A stretch of DNA of 64,000 nt, taken from positions 2,728,001 to 2,792,000 of the forward strand of contig NZ_JADBEM010000001.1 of the NCBI RefSeq assembly GCF_014873875.1, written 5' to 3'. Below the pieces are notes generated by a model. That model made no database searches, was not told the origin of the DNA, and worked only from the letters and a program-made list of their open reading frames with translations. Positions 25,976 to 35,031 of this stretch are shown here, in pieces. The position numbers were made by a program, and so were the translations under genes. Numbering within the stretch: position 1 is the stretch's first letter; each line of letters begins with the position of its first letter. Source of the DNA: Actinopolymorpha pittospori. Lineage in GTDB: Bacteria; Actinomycetota; Actinomycetes; Propionibacteriales; Actinopolymorphaceae.

Positions 25976-26641
25976 GTGAGCCAGCCCAAGCAGCGCGCTC
26001 GGTCGTCGCAGGACAAGGAGCTCCGCAAGACGGCCCTGTTGGACGCCGCCCGCGAACTCGCGATCGAGCAGGGCGCGCGCGAGGTCACCCTCACCGCGGT
26101 GACCGCCCGGGTCGGACTACACGCCTCGGCGCTGCGGCGCTACTTCGAGTCACGCGAGGAACTGCTCCTCGAACTCGCCGAGCACGGATGGGACGAATGG
26201 CGGAACAGTCTGGTGAACGGCCTCGGGGACTCCCGTGGCCTGACCGCCGGCGAGGTCGCCACGATTGTCAGCGACTCGCTCGAGCGGCTGCCGCTCTTCT
26301 GCGACCTACTGACCCACGTCGCCCTCAGCCTGGAAGGCGCCGTGCGACTGGAGCGGGCGCGCCGCTACAAGACCGCGGCCAGCGTCGCCTACGACGCGAT
26401 GACCCAGGCGCTCGTCGACGCCGACGCCGGGCTTGATCACCAGGGCGCCCGAACGCTCCTCAGCGCGGCCATGAGCTGCGCCGCCTACCTCTACCAGCTG
26501 TCCCGCCCGACCGCGACGCTGCGCCAGCTCTACGCGGAAGAACCACGGTGGGCACACGACGCCCTCCGGTTCCACGAGCAGCTCACGACCCTGCTGACCG
26601 CCGTCGCCCTCGGCGCACGGCAGAACGCCTCGAACGCCTGA
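25976..26641 (+). CDS. TetR family transcriptional repressor
   Basis: A 221-aa protein from GTG 25976. An upstream ATG at 25952 lies inside operator O2, so it is unlikely to be the start. TATCTT at 25964-25969 would place transcription initiation at or near the GTG, so the mRNA may be leaderless. The N-terminal HTH is typical: LLDAARELAIEQGAREVTLTAVTARVGLHASALRRYFESREELLLEL (about residues 22-70). The C-terminal helical ligand domain resembles the TetR_C group. It controls the divergent SDR through O1 and itself through O2. Confidence 0.92.
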   Translation: MSQPKQRARSSQDKELRKTALLDAARELAIEQGAREVTLTAVTARVGLHASALRRYFESREELLLELAEHGWDEWRNSLVNGLGDSRGLTAGEVATIVSDSLERLPLFCDLLTHVALSLEGAVRLERARRYKTAASVAYDAMTQALVDADAGLDHQGARTLLSAAMSCAAYLYQLSRPTATLRQLYAEEPRWAHDALRFHEQLTTLLTAVALGARQNASNA

Positions 26642-26849
26642 CGACCCGTCACCGCGGAGTACGCCTGGCGGTGCTGTGAGCCAGGACCCGGCTGAAGCCG
26701 ACTGCCAGTGCGCGTCGCAACTCTTCCTGGATCAGTGACATGGGCCGAACCTAATTGACTGGCCGCCTCCGGGTGCGTCTCCTACTCTTTGGCCGAGCGA
26801 TCAACGACCGAAGGCGTGAACCCTTGAACGGTGGGGCCGGAGGAGCGAC

Positions 26850-28196
26850 ATGAGACGCGATCTTACTGACGGTCTGGTCCTGCGCTGGTCCACCGCGAAG
26901 GACGTCGAAGATCTTGCCAAGTTGAACAGCCTCGTCTTTCGGTGGGATCAGAACGAGCCGAACCTCGGCCTGGCGAACGTCGTTCGACGGTGCATGCGTG
27001 GCGACCATCCGTCCATGGGGCCCGAAGACGTTATGGTGGTCGAGGACATCCACAAGGAAGGAAATCGGATCGTCGCCTGCGCCTTCTATCTCCAGGAGGA
27101 GTGGGAGTACGACGGGATCGTCGTTCCGGTGGCTCGGCCCGACATCGTGGCGACCGAGCCGGCATATCGCAACAGGGGCTTGATTCGAGCCGCTCTCGAA
27201 GTCATGCACGAGCGCGCCGAACGCGAAGGTCGACCCGTACAGGGAATCACCGGCATCCCCTACTTCTACCGTCAGTTCGGATACGAGTACGCGGTGGACG
27301 AGCGGGGGCATGTCGCCGTCGCACTTGGGTTGCTGCCCGACAAACCCGCCGACGAGGAACCGTACCGGCTGCGACAGGCCCGTACCGAGGACGTTCCAGC
27401 GATAGCGGCGTGCTACCGACAACAGCAGGCCGGCTACCTGGTTTCCCGTCGCCTGCCCGCCTCGTTCTGGCAGTACTACATCGATGCCGAACACGAGATG
27501 GAGCCGATGTGGAACGACGAGCGTCTGCGGGTCGTCGAAAGGGCCGGCGGAGACTTCCGCGGATTCGTCTTCACACCGTACCGACGGTCGGACGACACCT
27601 TCACGGTGTCCATGATCGGATTGGTGCCCGGAACCAACCTCGCGCACGCGGCGCCCGCACTGCTGCGCGAACTCAAGCGTCTGGGCGAACAGACAACGGT
27701 GAAGCGGTCGCCCACTCCCTCGGACGCGCCGGACAAACCGCTGCAGAAGCTCGTCCTCGAACTCGGTAGGAACCATCCCCTTTACGAGACCCTGGAACCG
27801 GGCTGGCTGCCGCACCGCGAGGCGCCGTCTGCCTGGTACGTACGTGTGCCCGACCTGCCCAGACTCCTGCGGCTGGTCGCACCGGCGCTCGAACGTCGCC
27901 TCCTGAACTCGAGGTTCACCGGGCACAGCGGCGAACTCAAGCTCGACTTCTACCGCGGCGGCCTGCGGATGTGCTTCGAGGACGGCAAGCTGAAGACCGT
28001 TGAGGACTGTCGGTTCGGGGCGTACGACAGCTCCGCCAAGGGCGGCTTTCCACCCCTGCCCTTCCTCTGTCTGGTGTTCGGACACAGCTCACTGGACGAA
28101 CTGCGTGCCGCCTACCCCGACATCTGGGTCGACGGCGAGGCCGAGGCGTTCCTGAAGACACTCTTTCCCAAGCGCGCCTCGCGACTGGTCGACTAG
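26850..28196 (+). CDS. Eis-like GNAT acetyltransferase
   Basis: A 448-aa protein with the architecture of Mycobacterium Eis. An N-terminal GNAT domain carries the CoA loop in ATEPAYRNRGLIRAALEVMHERA and PYFYRQFGYEYAV. A second GNAT-like domain follows, then a C-terminal sterol-carrier-like region (SGELKLDFYRGGLRM). GGAGGAG precedes ATG 26850. Eis enzymes acetylate lysines or aminoglycosides. The substrate here is unknown and the final residues differ from the mycobacterial consensus. It is a single gene ending before a hairpin. Confidence 0.8.
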   Translation: MRRDLTDGLVLRWSTAKDVEDLAKLNSLVFRWDQNEPNLGLANVVRRCMRGDHPSMGPEDVMVVEDIHKEGNRIVACAFYLQEEWEYDGIVVPVARPDIVATEPAYRNRGLIRAALEVMHERAEREGRPVQGITGIPYFYRQFGYEYAVDERGHVAVALGLLPDKPADEEPYRLRQARTEDVPAIAACYRQQQAGYLVSRRLPASFWQYYIDAEHEMEPMWNDERLRVVERAGGDFRGFVFTPYRRSDDTFTVSMIGLVPGTNLAHAAPALLRELKRLGEQTTVKRSPTPSDAPDKPLQKLVLELGRNHPLYETLEPGWLPHREAPSAWYVRVPDLPRLLRLVAPALERRLLNSRFTGHSGELKLDFYRGGLRMCFEDGKLKTVEDCRFGAYDSSAKGGFPPLPFLCLVFGHSSLDELRAAYPDIWVDGEAEAFLKTLFPKRASRLVD

Positions 28197-28212
28197 CGAG
28201 AGGCGGAGGCGT

Positions 28213-28238
28213 CGACGGGCGTTCGTCGGCGCCCGTCG
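28213..28238. terminator. Hairpin between convergent genes
   Basis: A 9-bp perfect stem, CGACGGGCG (28213-28221) with CGCCCGTCG (28230-28238), and an 8-base loop. It lies 17 bases after the acetyltransferase stop and before the end of the Nudix gene, so it could terminate both. Confidence 0.6.
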
Positions 28239-28287
28239 GCGTCGAGGCGGCGCGCGCCGAACCTACAGGAAGCGTTGTGCGGTGGCG

Positions 28288-28818
28288 TCACCGCTCGACA
28301 TCGAGTCTGCGAACCAGGGTCTCCCGTACGTCCAGCGGCCAGTGGCACGCCCAGAACTCCCGGGCGTCCTTGCCGGCGAAGCGCCGAACCTCGTCCTTGG
28401 CAATCCATCTGTGGTCGAGGAACCTCGTGTCTCCGTCGACGATCGGCAGGCTCACGTTCTGCGGCCACGGGTCGGGCTCGGCGAGGAAGACGAATCCCAC
28501 GCGTTCGAGTCGCCCAAGGTGCCAGAACTCGTCGACGGAGAGCAACCGGACGAGCTTCACCCTGAGCCCCGACTCTTCGTGGGCTTCCCGAACGGCGCAC
28601 TCCTCGATGCCCTCGCCATGCTCGAGTCCACCACCGAGGGGACCCCAGTCGACGACGCGGTCGCGCTCCTGCTGGACGATCAGCAGCCGGCTCTCGGGGG
28701 AGACGACGAGGATTCCGGTGCCGGGCCGCACTACGGGCCTGTGGGCCGGCGTCGACGTCGACGTCGGCGTCGGAGCGGGTAGGGGCGCGGAGGTGCCGTC
28801 AGGGCTGGACACGGTCAC
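28288..28818 (-). CDS. Nudix hydrolase
   Basis: A protein of about 176 aa with a full Nudix box, GGLEHGEGIEECAVREAHEE plus SGL, binding Mg2+ to cleave nucleoside-diphosphate-linked compounds. The N-terminus is a low-complexity segment (PLPAPTPTSTSTP). The start is uncertain: GTG 28818 is given, but longer frames exist to 28962. The first solid domain residues are RPVVRPGTGILVVSPE. The C-terminal helix (FAGKDAREFWACHWP) is ordinary. No operon partner. Confidence 0.85.
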   Translation of the reverse strand: MTVSSPDGTSAPLPAPTPTSTSTPAHRPVVRPGTGILVVSPESRLLIVQQERDRVVDWGPLGGGLEHGEGIEECAVREAHEESGLRVKLVRLLSVDEFWHLGRLERVGFVFLAEPDPWPQNVSLPIVDGDTRFLDHRWIAKDEVRRFAGKDAREFWACHWPLDVRETLVRRLDVER

Positions 28819-29218
28819 CAGTGTGCAAGGTCCGTCCCGGACCCTGTGGGACCCGAGGAGTCGCCGCGACAGTTCGTCGCGCTCCCGGCGGTCGGTTACC
28901 GCTCCGTCGGGAGGCTCCCCACGTGCGCAGCCGGATTCGGTCACGGCGTCGTGGTACGGCAACCGACATCTACTCGACGCCGATACGGCGGCCGATTCCA
29001 GACCGCACTGGCTAGCGCTTTCACGGTGAGGGCAGATGACGCGCGGCCAGTTCCGGCCGAGGGCGCGGCGATCTGGATCTGCTCCGCATGGGTCGGGTCG
29101 GTCAACGGGGACTCCGAGCGTTCATCTGCCCTTTACATGGGGGAGTGACGCGGTGATCATGTGCAGGAGCGAAGCGTGGCGGCACCAGACACCCGACTCC
29201 CGAGAAGGAGTGAGCGTC
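28819..29218. other. Gap upstream of second binding protein, with a 10-bp dyad
   Basis: About 400 bases without a convincing gene. It contains an exact 10-bp inverted repeat, GGGCAGATGA (29030-29039) and TCATCTGCCC (29122-29131), 82 bp apart. The right copy is followed by TTTACA, a possible -35. The Shine-Dalgarno of the next gene (AAGGAG, 29205-29210) closes the gap. Part of the left side could belong to an N-terminal extension of the Nudix gene. Confidence 0.4.
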
Positions 29219-31198
29219 ATGGGATCACCGATTCTCCGGCCGAGTCGACGGGACCTGCTCCGACTGGGTGTCACCTCAGTCGCCGCGCTCACCGTCGCTG
29301 GATGCGATGCGTTCTCCCTCAACCCGTCGGAGGAAGCAGGCGGAAAGTCGCCGAAGCCCGTCGACGTCGGGCTCAAGGAGGCGCCGGCGCTCGCGGAGCA
29401 GGTCAAGGCCGGCACACTTCCGGCCAGAGCGCAGCGTCTCCCGAAGAATCCCCTGGTCGTCCAGCCGACGGAGGAGATGGGCGTCTACGGCGGCACGTGG
29501 AACACCATCCTCACGTCCGTTGACGCCGACCCGCACCTCACCGGGTCCCTCTCCTACGAGCCCCTGGTCCGCTGGGACGTCAACCAGACCAAGGTCTCGG
29601 CCAACATCGTGGAGTCCTGGGAAGTCACGCAGGAGGGACGTGTCTACACCTTCGTCCTGCGCGAGGGAATGAAATGGTCGGACGGGAAGCCCTACACCGC
29701 CGACGACCTGGTCTTCTCCTACGAGGACGTCCTGAGTAACAAGGACCTCTACCCGCTGATGCCGCAGGAGTTCGCTCCCGACGGACGGCCGGCGAAGTTC
29801 GAGAAGGTCGACGCCAGGACCGTGCGTTTCACCTTCCCCGTACCCCACGGTCTGTTCCTGGAACAGCTCGCATCCACAGGTGCGGCGACCTTCCACTGCC
29901 TCCCGCGGCACTACCTGGAGCAGTTCCACCACAAGTACAACGCGAACGCGGACAAGCAGGCCAAGGACGCGGGCTTCACCGACTGGACGAAACTCTTCCT
30001 GGCCAAGGGCGGTGGTGGTCCGGACGAGCTCTCCGCGTGGCAGAACCCCGACCTGCCATGTATCTACCCGTGGAAGGTGCGGTCGTTCAGCGGCACCCGC
30101 CTCCAGGTCGAACGCAACCCCTACTACTGGAAGACCGATCCGGAGGGCAGGCAGCTGCCCTACCTCGACAGGGTTGTCTTCGACATCGTCACCGACCCAC
30201 AGGTCAGCACCCTGAAGCTCAACCAGGGCGACTACAGTCTCGTCACGCCTGGGCTCGTCACGCTCCAGAGCAAGCCTGTCTTGGCACGCGGGCGTAGCCA
30301 GGGTCACTACCACTTCATCGACATCGGTTCGTCGCGGATGAACGACGCGACGTTCATCTTCAACCTCAACCACAAGAACCCCGCCATGCGGCAGATGCTG
30401 CAGAACAAGGACTTCCGGATCGGCCTGTCCTACGCGTTGAACCGCCAGGAGATCATCAAGGTCGTTCTCCTGGGTCAGGGTGAGCCCTGGCAGACCTCGC
30501 CACGCCGTGAGTCGGGCCTGTTCCTCGAGGAGCTGGCCAAGCAGTACACCGAGCACGACGTCGCGAAGGCGAACCAGCACCTGGACGCGGCCGGCTTCCG
30601 CGAGCGAGACGGCGACGGGTTCCGGCTCCGCGCCGACGGGCAGCGGGTCGCGTTCACGCTGGAAGTGCGTACCAACTTCAACCCGCTCTGGGCGGACATC
30701 GGCCAGCTCGCCTCCGGTTACTGGAAGACGGTCGGGGTCGACGGACGGGTGAAGGTGGAGGACGCCACCCTGCTCACCAACCGGGTCCAGGCCAACGAAC
30801 ACGACGCGGTCATGGATGACGGCGACGGTGGAGCCCTGCCCATGCTCGGCCCGGGGTGGTACTTCCCCAACAGCGGCGACACGGCGTACGCGGTCAAGTG
30901 GGGGGAGTGGTACGAGACGAAGGGAAAGTCCGGTGAGGAGCCGCCCGCAGGTCCGCGACGGCAGATGGAGCTCTTCGACCAGATCAGGATCACGCCGGAC
31001 CGGCAGAAGCGCGAGGACCTGTTCATGGAGATCCTGCGGATCTCACAGCAGGAGTTCTACCTGATCGGCACGGTGCTCCCGGTGGCTCGCTACAACGTCG
31101 TGCAGGACAACCTGCGAAACGTCGCGAAGTCGATGGTCGACGACTGCTGCGAACCCGGACCGTCCTACCCCGAGCAGTACTTCTGGTCGGCGAAGTAG
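29219..31198 (+). CDS. ABC transporter substrate-binding lipoprotein (family 5), paralogue of 1735-3852
   Basis: A 659-aa protein. ATG 29219 has AAGGAG (29205-29210) upstream and opens a Tat signal (PSRRDLLRLG) with the lipobox ending at Cys29 (TVAGC). The family 5 body is visible: YTFVLREGMKWSDGKPYTADD, NPYYWKTDPEGRQLPYLDRV and FRIGLSYALNRQEI. It shares with the first copy a signature after the lipobox, LKEAPALA..VKAG.LP, and the NPYYW..DP.G.QLPY motif. No permease genes lie beside it. The ligand is probably an oligosaccharide or peptide; a partner transporter must be elsewhere or absent. Confidence 0.85.
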   Translation: MGSPILRPSRRDLLRLGVTSVAALTVAGCDAFSLNPSEEAGGKSPKPVDVGLKEAPALAEQVKAGTLPARAQRLPKNPLVVQPTEEMGVYGGTWNTILTSVDADPHLTGSLSYEPLVRWDVNQTKVSANIVESWEVTQEGRVYTFVLREGMKWSDGKPYTADDLVFSYEDVLSNKDLYPLMPQEFAPDGRPAKFEKVDARTVRFTFPVPHGLFLEQLASTGAATFHCLPRHYLEQFHHKYNANADKQAKDAGFTDWTKLFLAKGGGGPDELSAWQNPDLPCIYPWKVRSFSGTRLQVERNPYYWKTDPEGRQLPYLDRVVFDIVTDPQVSTLKLNQGDYSLVTPGLVTLQSKPVLARGRSQGHYHFIDIGSSRMNDATFIFNLNHKNPAMRQMLQNKDFRIGLSYALNRQEIIKVVLLGQGEPWQTSPRRESGLFLEELAKQYTEHDVAKANQHLDAAGFRERDGDGFRLRADGQRVAFTLEVRTNFNPLWADIGQLASGYWKTVGVDGRVKVEDATLLTNRVQANEHDAVMDDGDGGALPMLGPGWYFPNSGDTAYAVKWGEWYETKGKSGEEPPAGPRRQMELFDQIRITPDRQKREDLFMEILRISQQEFYLIGTVLPVARYNVVQDNLRNVAKSMVDDCCEPGPSYPEQYFWSAK

Positions 31199-31240
31199 CG
31201 CGGAGCCGACGCTGGAGGTGCCGGGAGTGGGTAGTCGCGC

Positions 31241-32290
31241 TCAGTCGCGGCGGACGTGCTCGTGCACCACGCGGCGTTCCCCGGTGGCCGGGGCGTCCGT
31301 CGGAGTCCGCGGCAGCGGCACGGCCGGGCGGAGGCGACGATCAAGTTGACGGACCACTCCGACGAGTTCGACCGCCGTGTGCTCGATCTCCCTGGTGGCC
31401 CGGTTGCGTTCGGTGGTGGTCACGGCCAGCACGAGCGCGGTCAGCGCGGCTGATCCACCGAACGCCTGGAGGGTGATGATCTTCGCGTAGGTGTCCTGTC
31501 CCGCGAAGGGGCCGGTTCCGTTCGCCGCCGCGACCGCTGCCATCAGCGAGACGATCAGGACGCAGGGAGCGGCACCTGCCAGTCGGAAGCGCAAGGCGGC
31601 CCAGATCAGAACTGGGAAGGCCAGGAAGAGAAGTTCGATGTTGACGCGCGTCGCGACCAGCATGATCAGGAACGCCGCGCTCGGAGCGGCGACGGCCTCC
31701 AGCGCACGCAGTGGTCGCAGCCCACGTGGCCATCGAATGCGCGGTAGCAGCAGGAACACGGGTGTCAGGGTGATCACGCTGATGCCCGAACTGATCCAGT
31801 CCAGCAGCCAACGGGCCCAGTAGTTGGCCGGTTGTTCCAGGTCGGCAAGCACGAGGGCACCCACTCGTAGCGAGGTGGCCACCGTCATGCCGACCACCGC
31901 TCCGAACACGACCAGCGCGGCCAGATCCCGCATCCGGTCCAGCTCGAGGCGGAAGCCCACGCGGCGCAGGAGCCAGTAGCCGCACAGCACGCCGATCGTC
32001 GTCGCGGCCGCGACGGTCAGGGCCGCCATGGGTGGCCGGTCCAGGCTGAGGAGGTTGAGGAGGAAGGAGCCGAGGAGGATGCCCGGCCAGGCCCGCATAC
32101 CGAGCAGGAGTAGTGCGGCCAACGCTCCGCCGATCGGCGGCCACAGGAGTCGCACGGAAATGTTCCCGAGGTTCAGGAGCAAGCCGATATTGCCGACAAG
32201 GTAGTACGCGGCGGCTAAAGCGAGGACGAGAAGGCCGTCGAGAGCGATCTTGCGGAGTGCGATGCCACTCGGCAGAGCAACCTTCGGCAC
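31241..32290 (-). CDS. MASE1-domain membrane protein without effector domain
   Basis: A protein of about 349 aa (GTG 32290 chosen; the frame extends to 32380). It has eight to nine hydrophobic segments in the MASE1 pattern (YLVGNIGLLLNLGNISVRLLWPP, then GYWLLRRVGF, and ANYWARWLLDWISS). MASE1 is a sensory membrane module normally fused to GGDEF, EAL or kinase domains. Here it ends in a 50-residue basic tail (RATREIEHTAVELVGVVRQLDRR) with no catalytic domain. It could sense a signal and act through a partner, or be a remnant. Confidence 0.75.
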   Translation of the reverse strand: MPKVALPSGIALRKIALDGLLVLALAAAYYLVGNIGLLLNLGNISVRLLWPPIGGALAALLLLGMRAWPGILLGSFLLNLLSLDRPPMAALTVAAATTIGVLCGYWLLRRVGFRLELDRMRDLAALVVFGAVVGMTVATSLRVGALVLADLEQPANYWARWLLDWISSGISVITLTPVFLLLPRIRWPRGLRPLRALEAVAAPSAAFLIMLVATRVNIELLFLAFPVLIWAALRFRLAGAAPCVLIVSLMAAVAAANGTGPFAGQDTYAKIITLQAFGGSAALTALVLAVTTTERNRATREIEHTAVELVGVVRQLDRRLRPAVPLPRTPTDAPATGERRVVHEHVRRD

Positions 32291-32397
32291 GGACAACAAG
32301 CCTACGCCGCAAGGACTCTTCCCGATGCTGGGGAATCGGTCCACTGCTTCACGAACCAGGCGTGAAACACCTGCCCGCATGGGGACGCTGCCTCACC

Positions 32398-33302
32398 GTG
32401 TGGAGGGCGAAGTTGGTCGCCGCGGTAGCGGCACTGGCCACAAGTGGATTCCTGTTGTCCGGGTGCACCCCGGTCGTGAAGCAAACGGGACCGGCGTCCC
32501 GATCGAGCGCGCCGATGTCCCCGAGTTCGCCGGGTACGACGACCCCCACGTCACCGGCCAGGCCCGGACACGACCCGGGGACGGCGCCAGGTCCGGCGAA
32601 CGGGCGGGGGCCCTCTCCCACCTCGGCGGAACGCGGCGTCCCGACGTCCGGGGCCACGGCGGGTCGGCCCACGCCTTCGCCGGCGCCGCCCCGGCGATGC
32701 TCTCCGTCGCGGACATCCTGCGGTCCAAGGGCGTCACGGCGACGTTCTTCGACACCGGTGCGCACGACAGTGCCAACCCGGACGTGGTCCGTCAGGTGGC
32801 CTCGATGGGGTTCCTCATCGCGAACCACACCTGGGATCACGACTACCCCGACCAGACCTCCTCCGGGTGGACCGTCGAGTATCTGCGCGACCAGATGGCA
32901 CGCACCTCCGCGCTCCAGCAGCGGTTGACCGGCCGGCCCGTCTGCTTCTTCCGTCCGCCGGGCGGCAACCTGACCAACGTGCTGACCGCCGCGTCAGCCG
33001 AGGGCATGTCCACCGTGTTGTGGTCCGTCGACGCGCGGGACTGGGCCCAACCCGGGCAGAACGACCCGGAGTCCGTCGCGAAGATCGTCGAGCGGGCCAC
33101 CTCGCTGGATTCTGAGGACGATCAGAACCCCATCGTCCTCATGCACGTCGCCAAGGCCTCGCACGAGCCCGAGGCGCAGGTCTCGTCCTTCCGTGGCAAC
33201 ACCATCGCGGCGCTGCCACAGATCATCGACTGGTACGCCGATCACGGCTACCGGTTCGTCGACCTGCTGGGCCACGATGCCTCGCCCACGCCGCTGCAGT
33301 GA
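32398..33302 (+). pseudogene. Polysaccharide deacetylase lipoprotein, frameshifted at the catalytic motif
   Basis: From GTG 32398 the first frame encodes a signal peptide with lipobox LLSGC (Cys23) and a Pro/Thr/Ser linker. The NodB homology domain continues in another frame (PAMLSVADILRSKGVTATFFDTG, NHTWDHDY, FFRPPGG, VDARDWAQPG) to TGA 33302. The switch lies within about 32647-32656, where the expected T-F-D-D-G-G is replaced by a G/C-rich stretch two bases too long. The metal-binding Asp pair is thus lost or misread. It is either an inactivated secreted chitin/peptidoglycan deacetylase or a base-calling error in a GC run. Confidence 0.7.
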
Positions 33303-33354
33303 CGTGGAGGTCCGCTCCTGAACCGTGTCGCGGAGACGCGTGGGCCGGCCGGGG

Positions 33355-35031
33355 TCATCCGCGCGACCGGGCCTTCGCCGCCGCGGCCTTGATGGCCTCC
33401 TTCTCGGCCTGCCCGGCAAACCGGTCGAGCCAGCCGTTGCCGGCGTGGGCCCGCGCCATTCCCGGATAGCGAAGGCGGGCGAAGGTCTCCGGCAGCCGGA
33501 CGGAGAGCTGTCGCAGGGCCAGCGCACCCACGGCAACGGCCATCAGGACGGCGTTGACCAGAGCGATGGCGACGGTCACGACCGGGAACCAGGCGGGCAG
33601 CCAACCCGGACCGATCGCCAGGAGGATGCCCGCGACGATGGTGGGCGCCGCCAGCAGGGAGGTCAACCACATCGCGATCTGGATGGCGAAGGAGTTCTCG
33701 CCGGCGTCCGTGGCGTTGATCCGGCGGTGTGGGTCGACGCCGGGTGTCACGGCCAGCACGGACATCAGTACCGCGATCCCGCTGCCGGTTCCGCACAGTG
33801 CCACCAGACCGGCGAGCACCGGCAGGGCCAGGTCGTAGTCGCCGGTCAGCACGATCATCATGGTGGAGAGCACCAGCGCGGGTATGCCGAAGAAGACGAC
33901 CAATCCGACCTGGCGGCCCCGTACGTCGGCCCGTAGGGCCCGCGGGTGCTGGCCCACGACGAGCTGCCACAGCGCCGTACCGTCCTGGCCGTAGAGGTTG
34001 GCGCCGCTGAGCGCCACCATCATCGCCACGCCGACCCCGGCGAGGGCGGCCAGCTGGGGTACGTCGGCGATGAAGCCGTAGGCGGCCAGGAACAGGCCGA
34101 ACCAGATGGACGAACGGATCTCCAGGCTGCGCCAGGGATCCCGCCACCAGGTGCGCAGCTCCTTGCCGACGACGGCGCCGAACTCGTTGCCAGGCAGCAT
34201 CCCGGGGCGCTCGAGGATCCGGGACCCGATCGGGCGACGGCCACGCCGCATCGTGCGGTTTCCGACGTAGGGCGTGAGCAGCAGCAGGGCCGCGCCGACC
34301 GCGACTGCCGCGGCCCCGGCGAGCAGCCCGAGCCAACCAAGTGCCGTCGCGATGTCGCCGGCGGCGGCCGCCTCGACGGCCTGCACCGGCCAGCCCGCCG
34401 GGGTCCAGCCCAGCACCGCGCTCATCGCGGCATGGGGGAGCCCTTCGTCGAGGAACGTCGGGACCGCGTTGACGACCGGTGAGACGATCAGCCAGCCGAC
34501 GAACAGGGTGGCGATGAGCAGGCCGTACTGCACTGCCGCGATCTCCACCCCGAGGTGGGTCCGCATGGCGGCGCCGAGCAGCGCGTAGACCGTACGTGAG
34601 ACGGCCACGCACAGGACCAGGAAGAGCACCGCGCATGGCACGGCGACGAGCGTCGCGACCACGGAGCTCGTACGTACGCCATGACCGACCAGGGCGACCA
34701 TGGTGAGGGCGGTCACCGCTCCGCCGACACCCACGAACGCCGAGGCGAGCAGGCCCGCCGCCAGCCGGCGTCGCGGGACCGGCAGCAGCGTGAAGTACTC
34801 CGGCCGCAACACCGCCGCGCCCGAGGCGAGGATCGGCCCGATCAGCCACCCCACGAACCAGCCGACGAGCAGCAGCATCGAGACGTCGGAGCGGGCATCC
34901 GGCCGCGCGAGGAGCACCCCGGCCCACGTCGCGGCGGCGGCCGCCAGGCCGAGCACGAGCCCCCAGGTGCGCTTGAGACTGGGGCTGTGCCGGCGGATGG
35001 CGAACGTGAGGTCGATCAGCTGCCCAACCAC
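33355..35031 (-). CDS. ABC exporter permease, large
   Basis: A 558-aa membrane protein with about 12 hydrophobic segments in two halves. Between them is a cytoplasmic stretch (PIGSRILERPGMLPGNEFGAVVGKELRTWWRDPWRS). This is the layout of large actinobacterial ABC-2 permeases that pair with a BcrA/CcmA-like ATPase. The gene overlaps the ATPase by 16 bp, so they form one complex. The C-terminus (AEKEAIKAAAAKARSRG) is a basic cytoplasmic helix. Exporter of an unknown compound. Confidence 0.82.
   Translation of the reverse strand: MVGQLIDLTFAIRRHSPSLKRTWGLVLGLAAAAATWAGVLLARPDARSDVSMLLLVGWFVGWLIGPILASGAAVLRPEYFTLLPVPRRRLAAGLLASAFVGVGGAVTALTMVALVGHGVRTSSVVATLVAVPCAVLFLVLCVAVSRTVYALLGAAMRTHLGVEIAAVQYGLLIATLFVGWLIVSPVVNAVPTFLDEGLPHAAMSAVLGWTPAGWPVQAVEAAAAGDIATALGWLGLLAGAAAVAVGAALLLLTPYVGNRTMRRGRRPIGSRILERPGMLPGNEFGAVVGKELRTWWRDPWRSLEIRSSIWFGLFLAAYGFIADVPQLAALAGVGVAMMVALSGANLYGQDGTALWQLVVGQHPRALRADVRGRQVGLVVFFGIPALVLSTMMIVLTGDYDLALPVLAGLVALCGTGSGIAVLMSVLAVTPGVDPHRRINATDAGENSFAIQIAMWLTSLLAAPTIVAGILLAIGPGWLPAWFPVVTVAIALVNAVLMAVAVGALALRQLSVRLPETFARLRYPGMARAHAGNGWLDRFAGQAEKEAIKAAAAKARSRG

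Noticed and set aside
29276..30802. 508-codon open frame antisense to the second binding protein
   Set aside because: Shadow frame; no domain pattern and it lies entirely opposite a well-supported gene.
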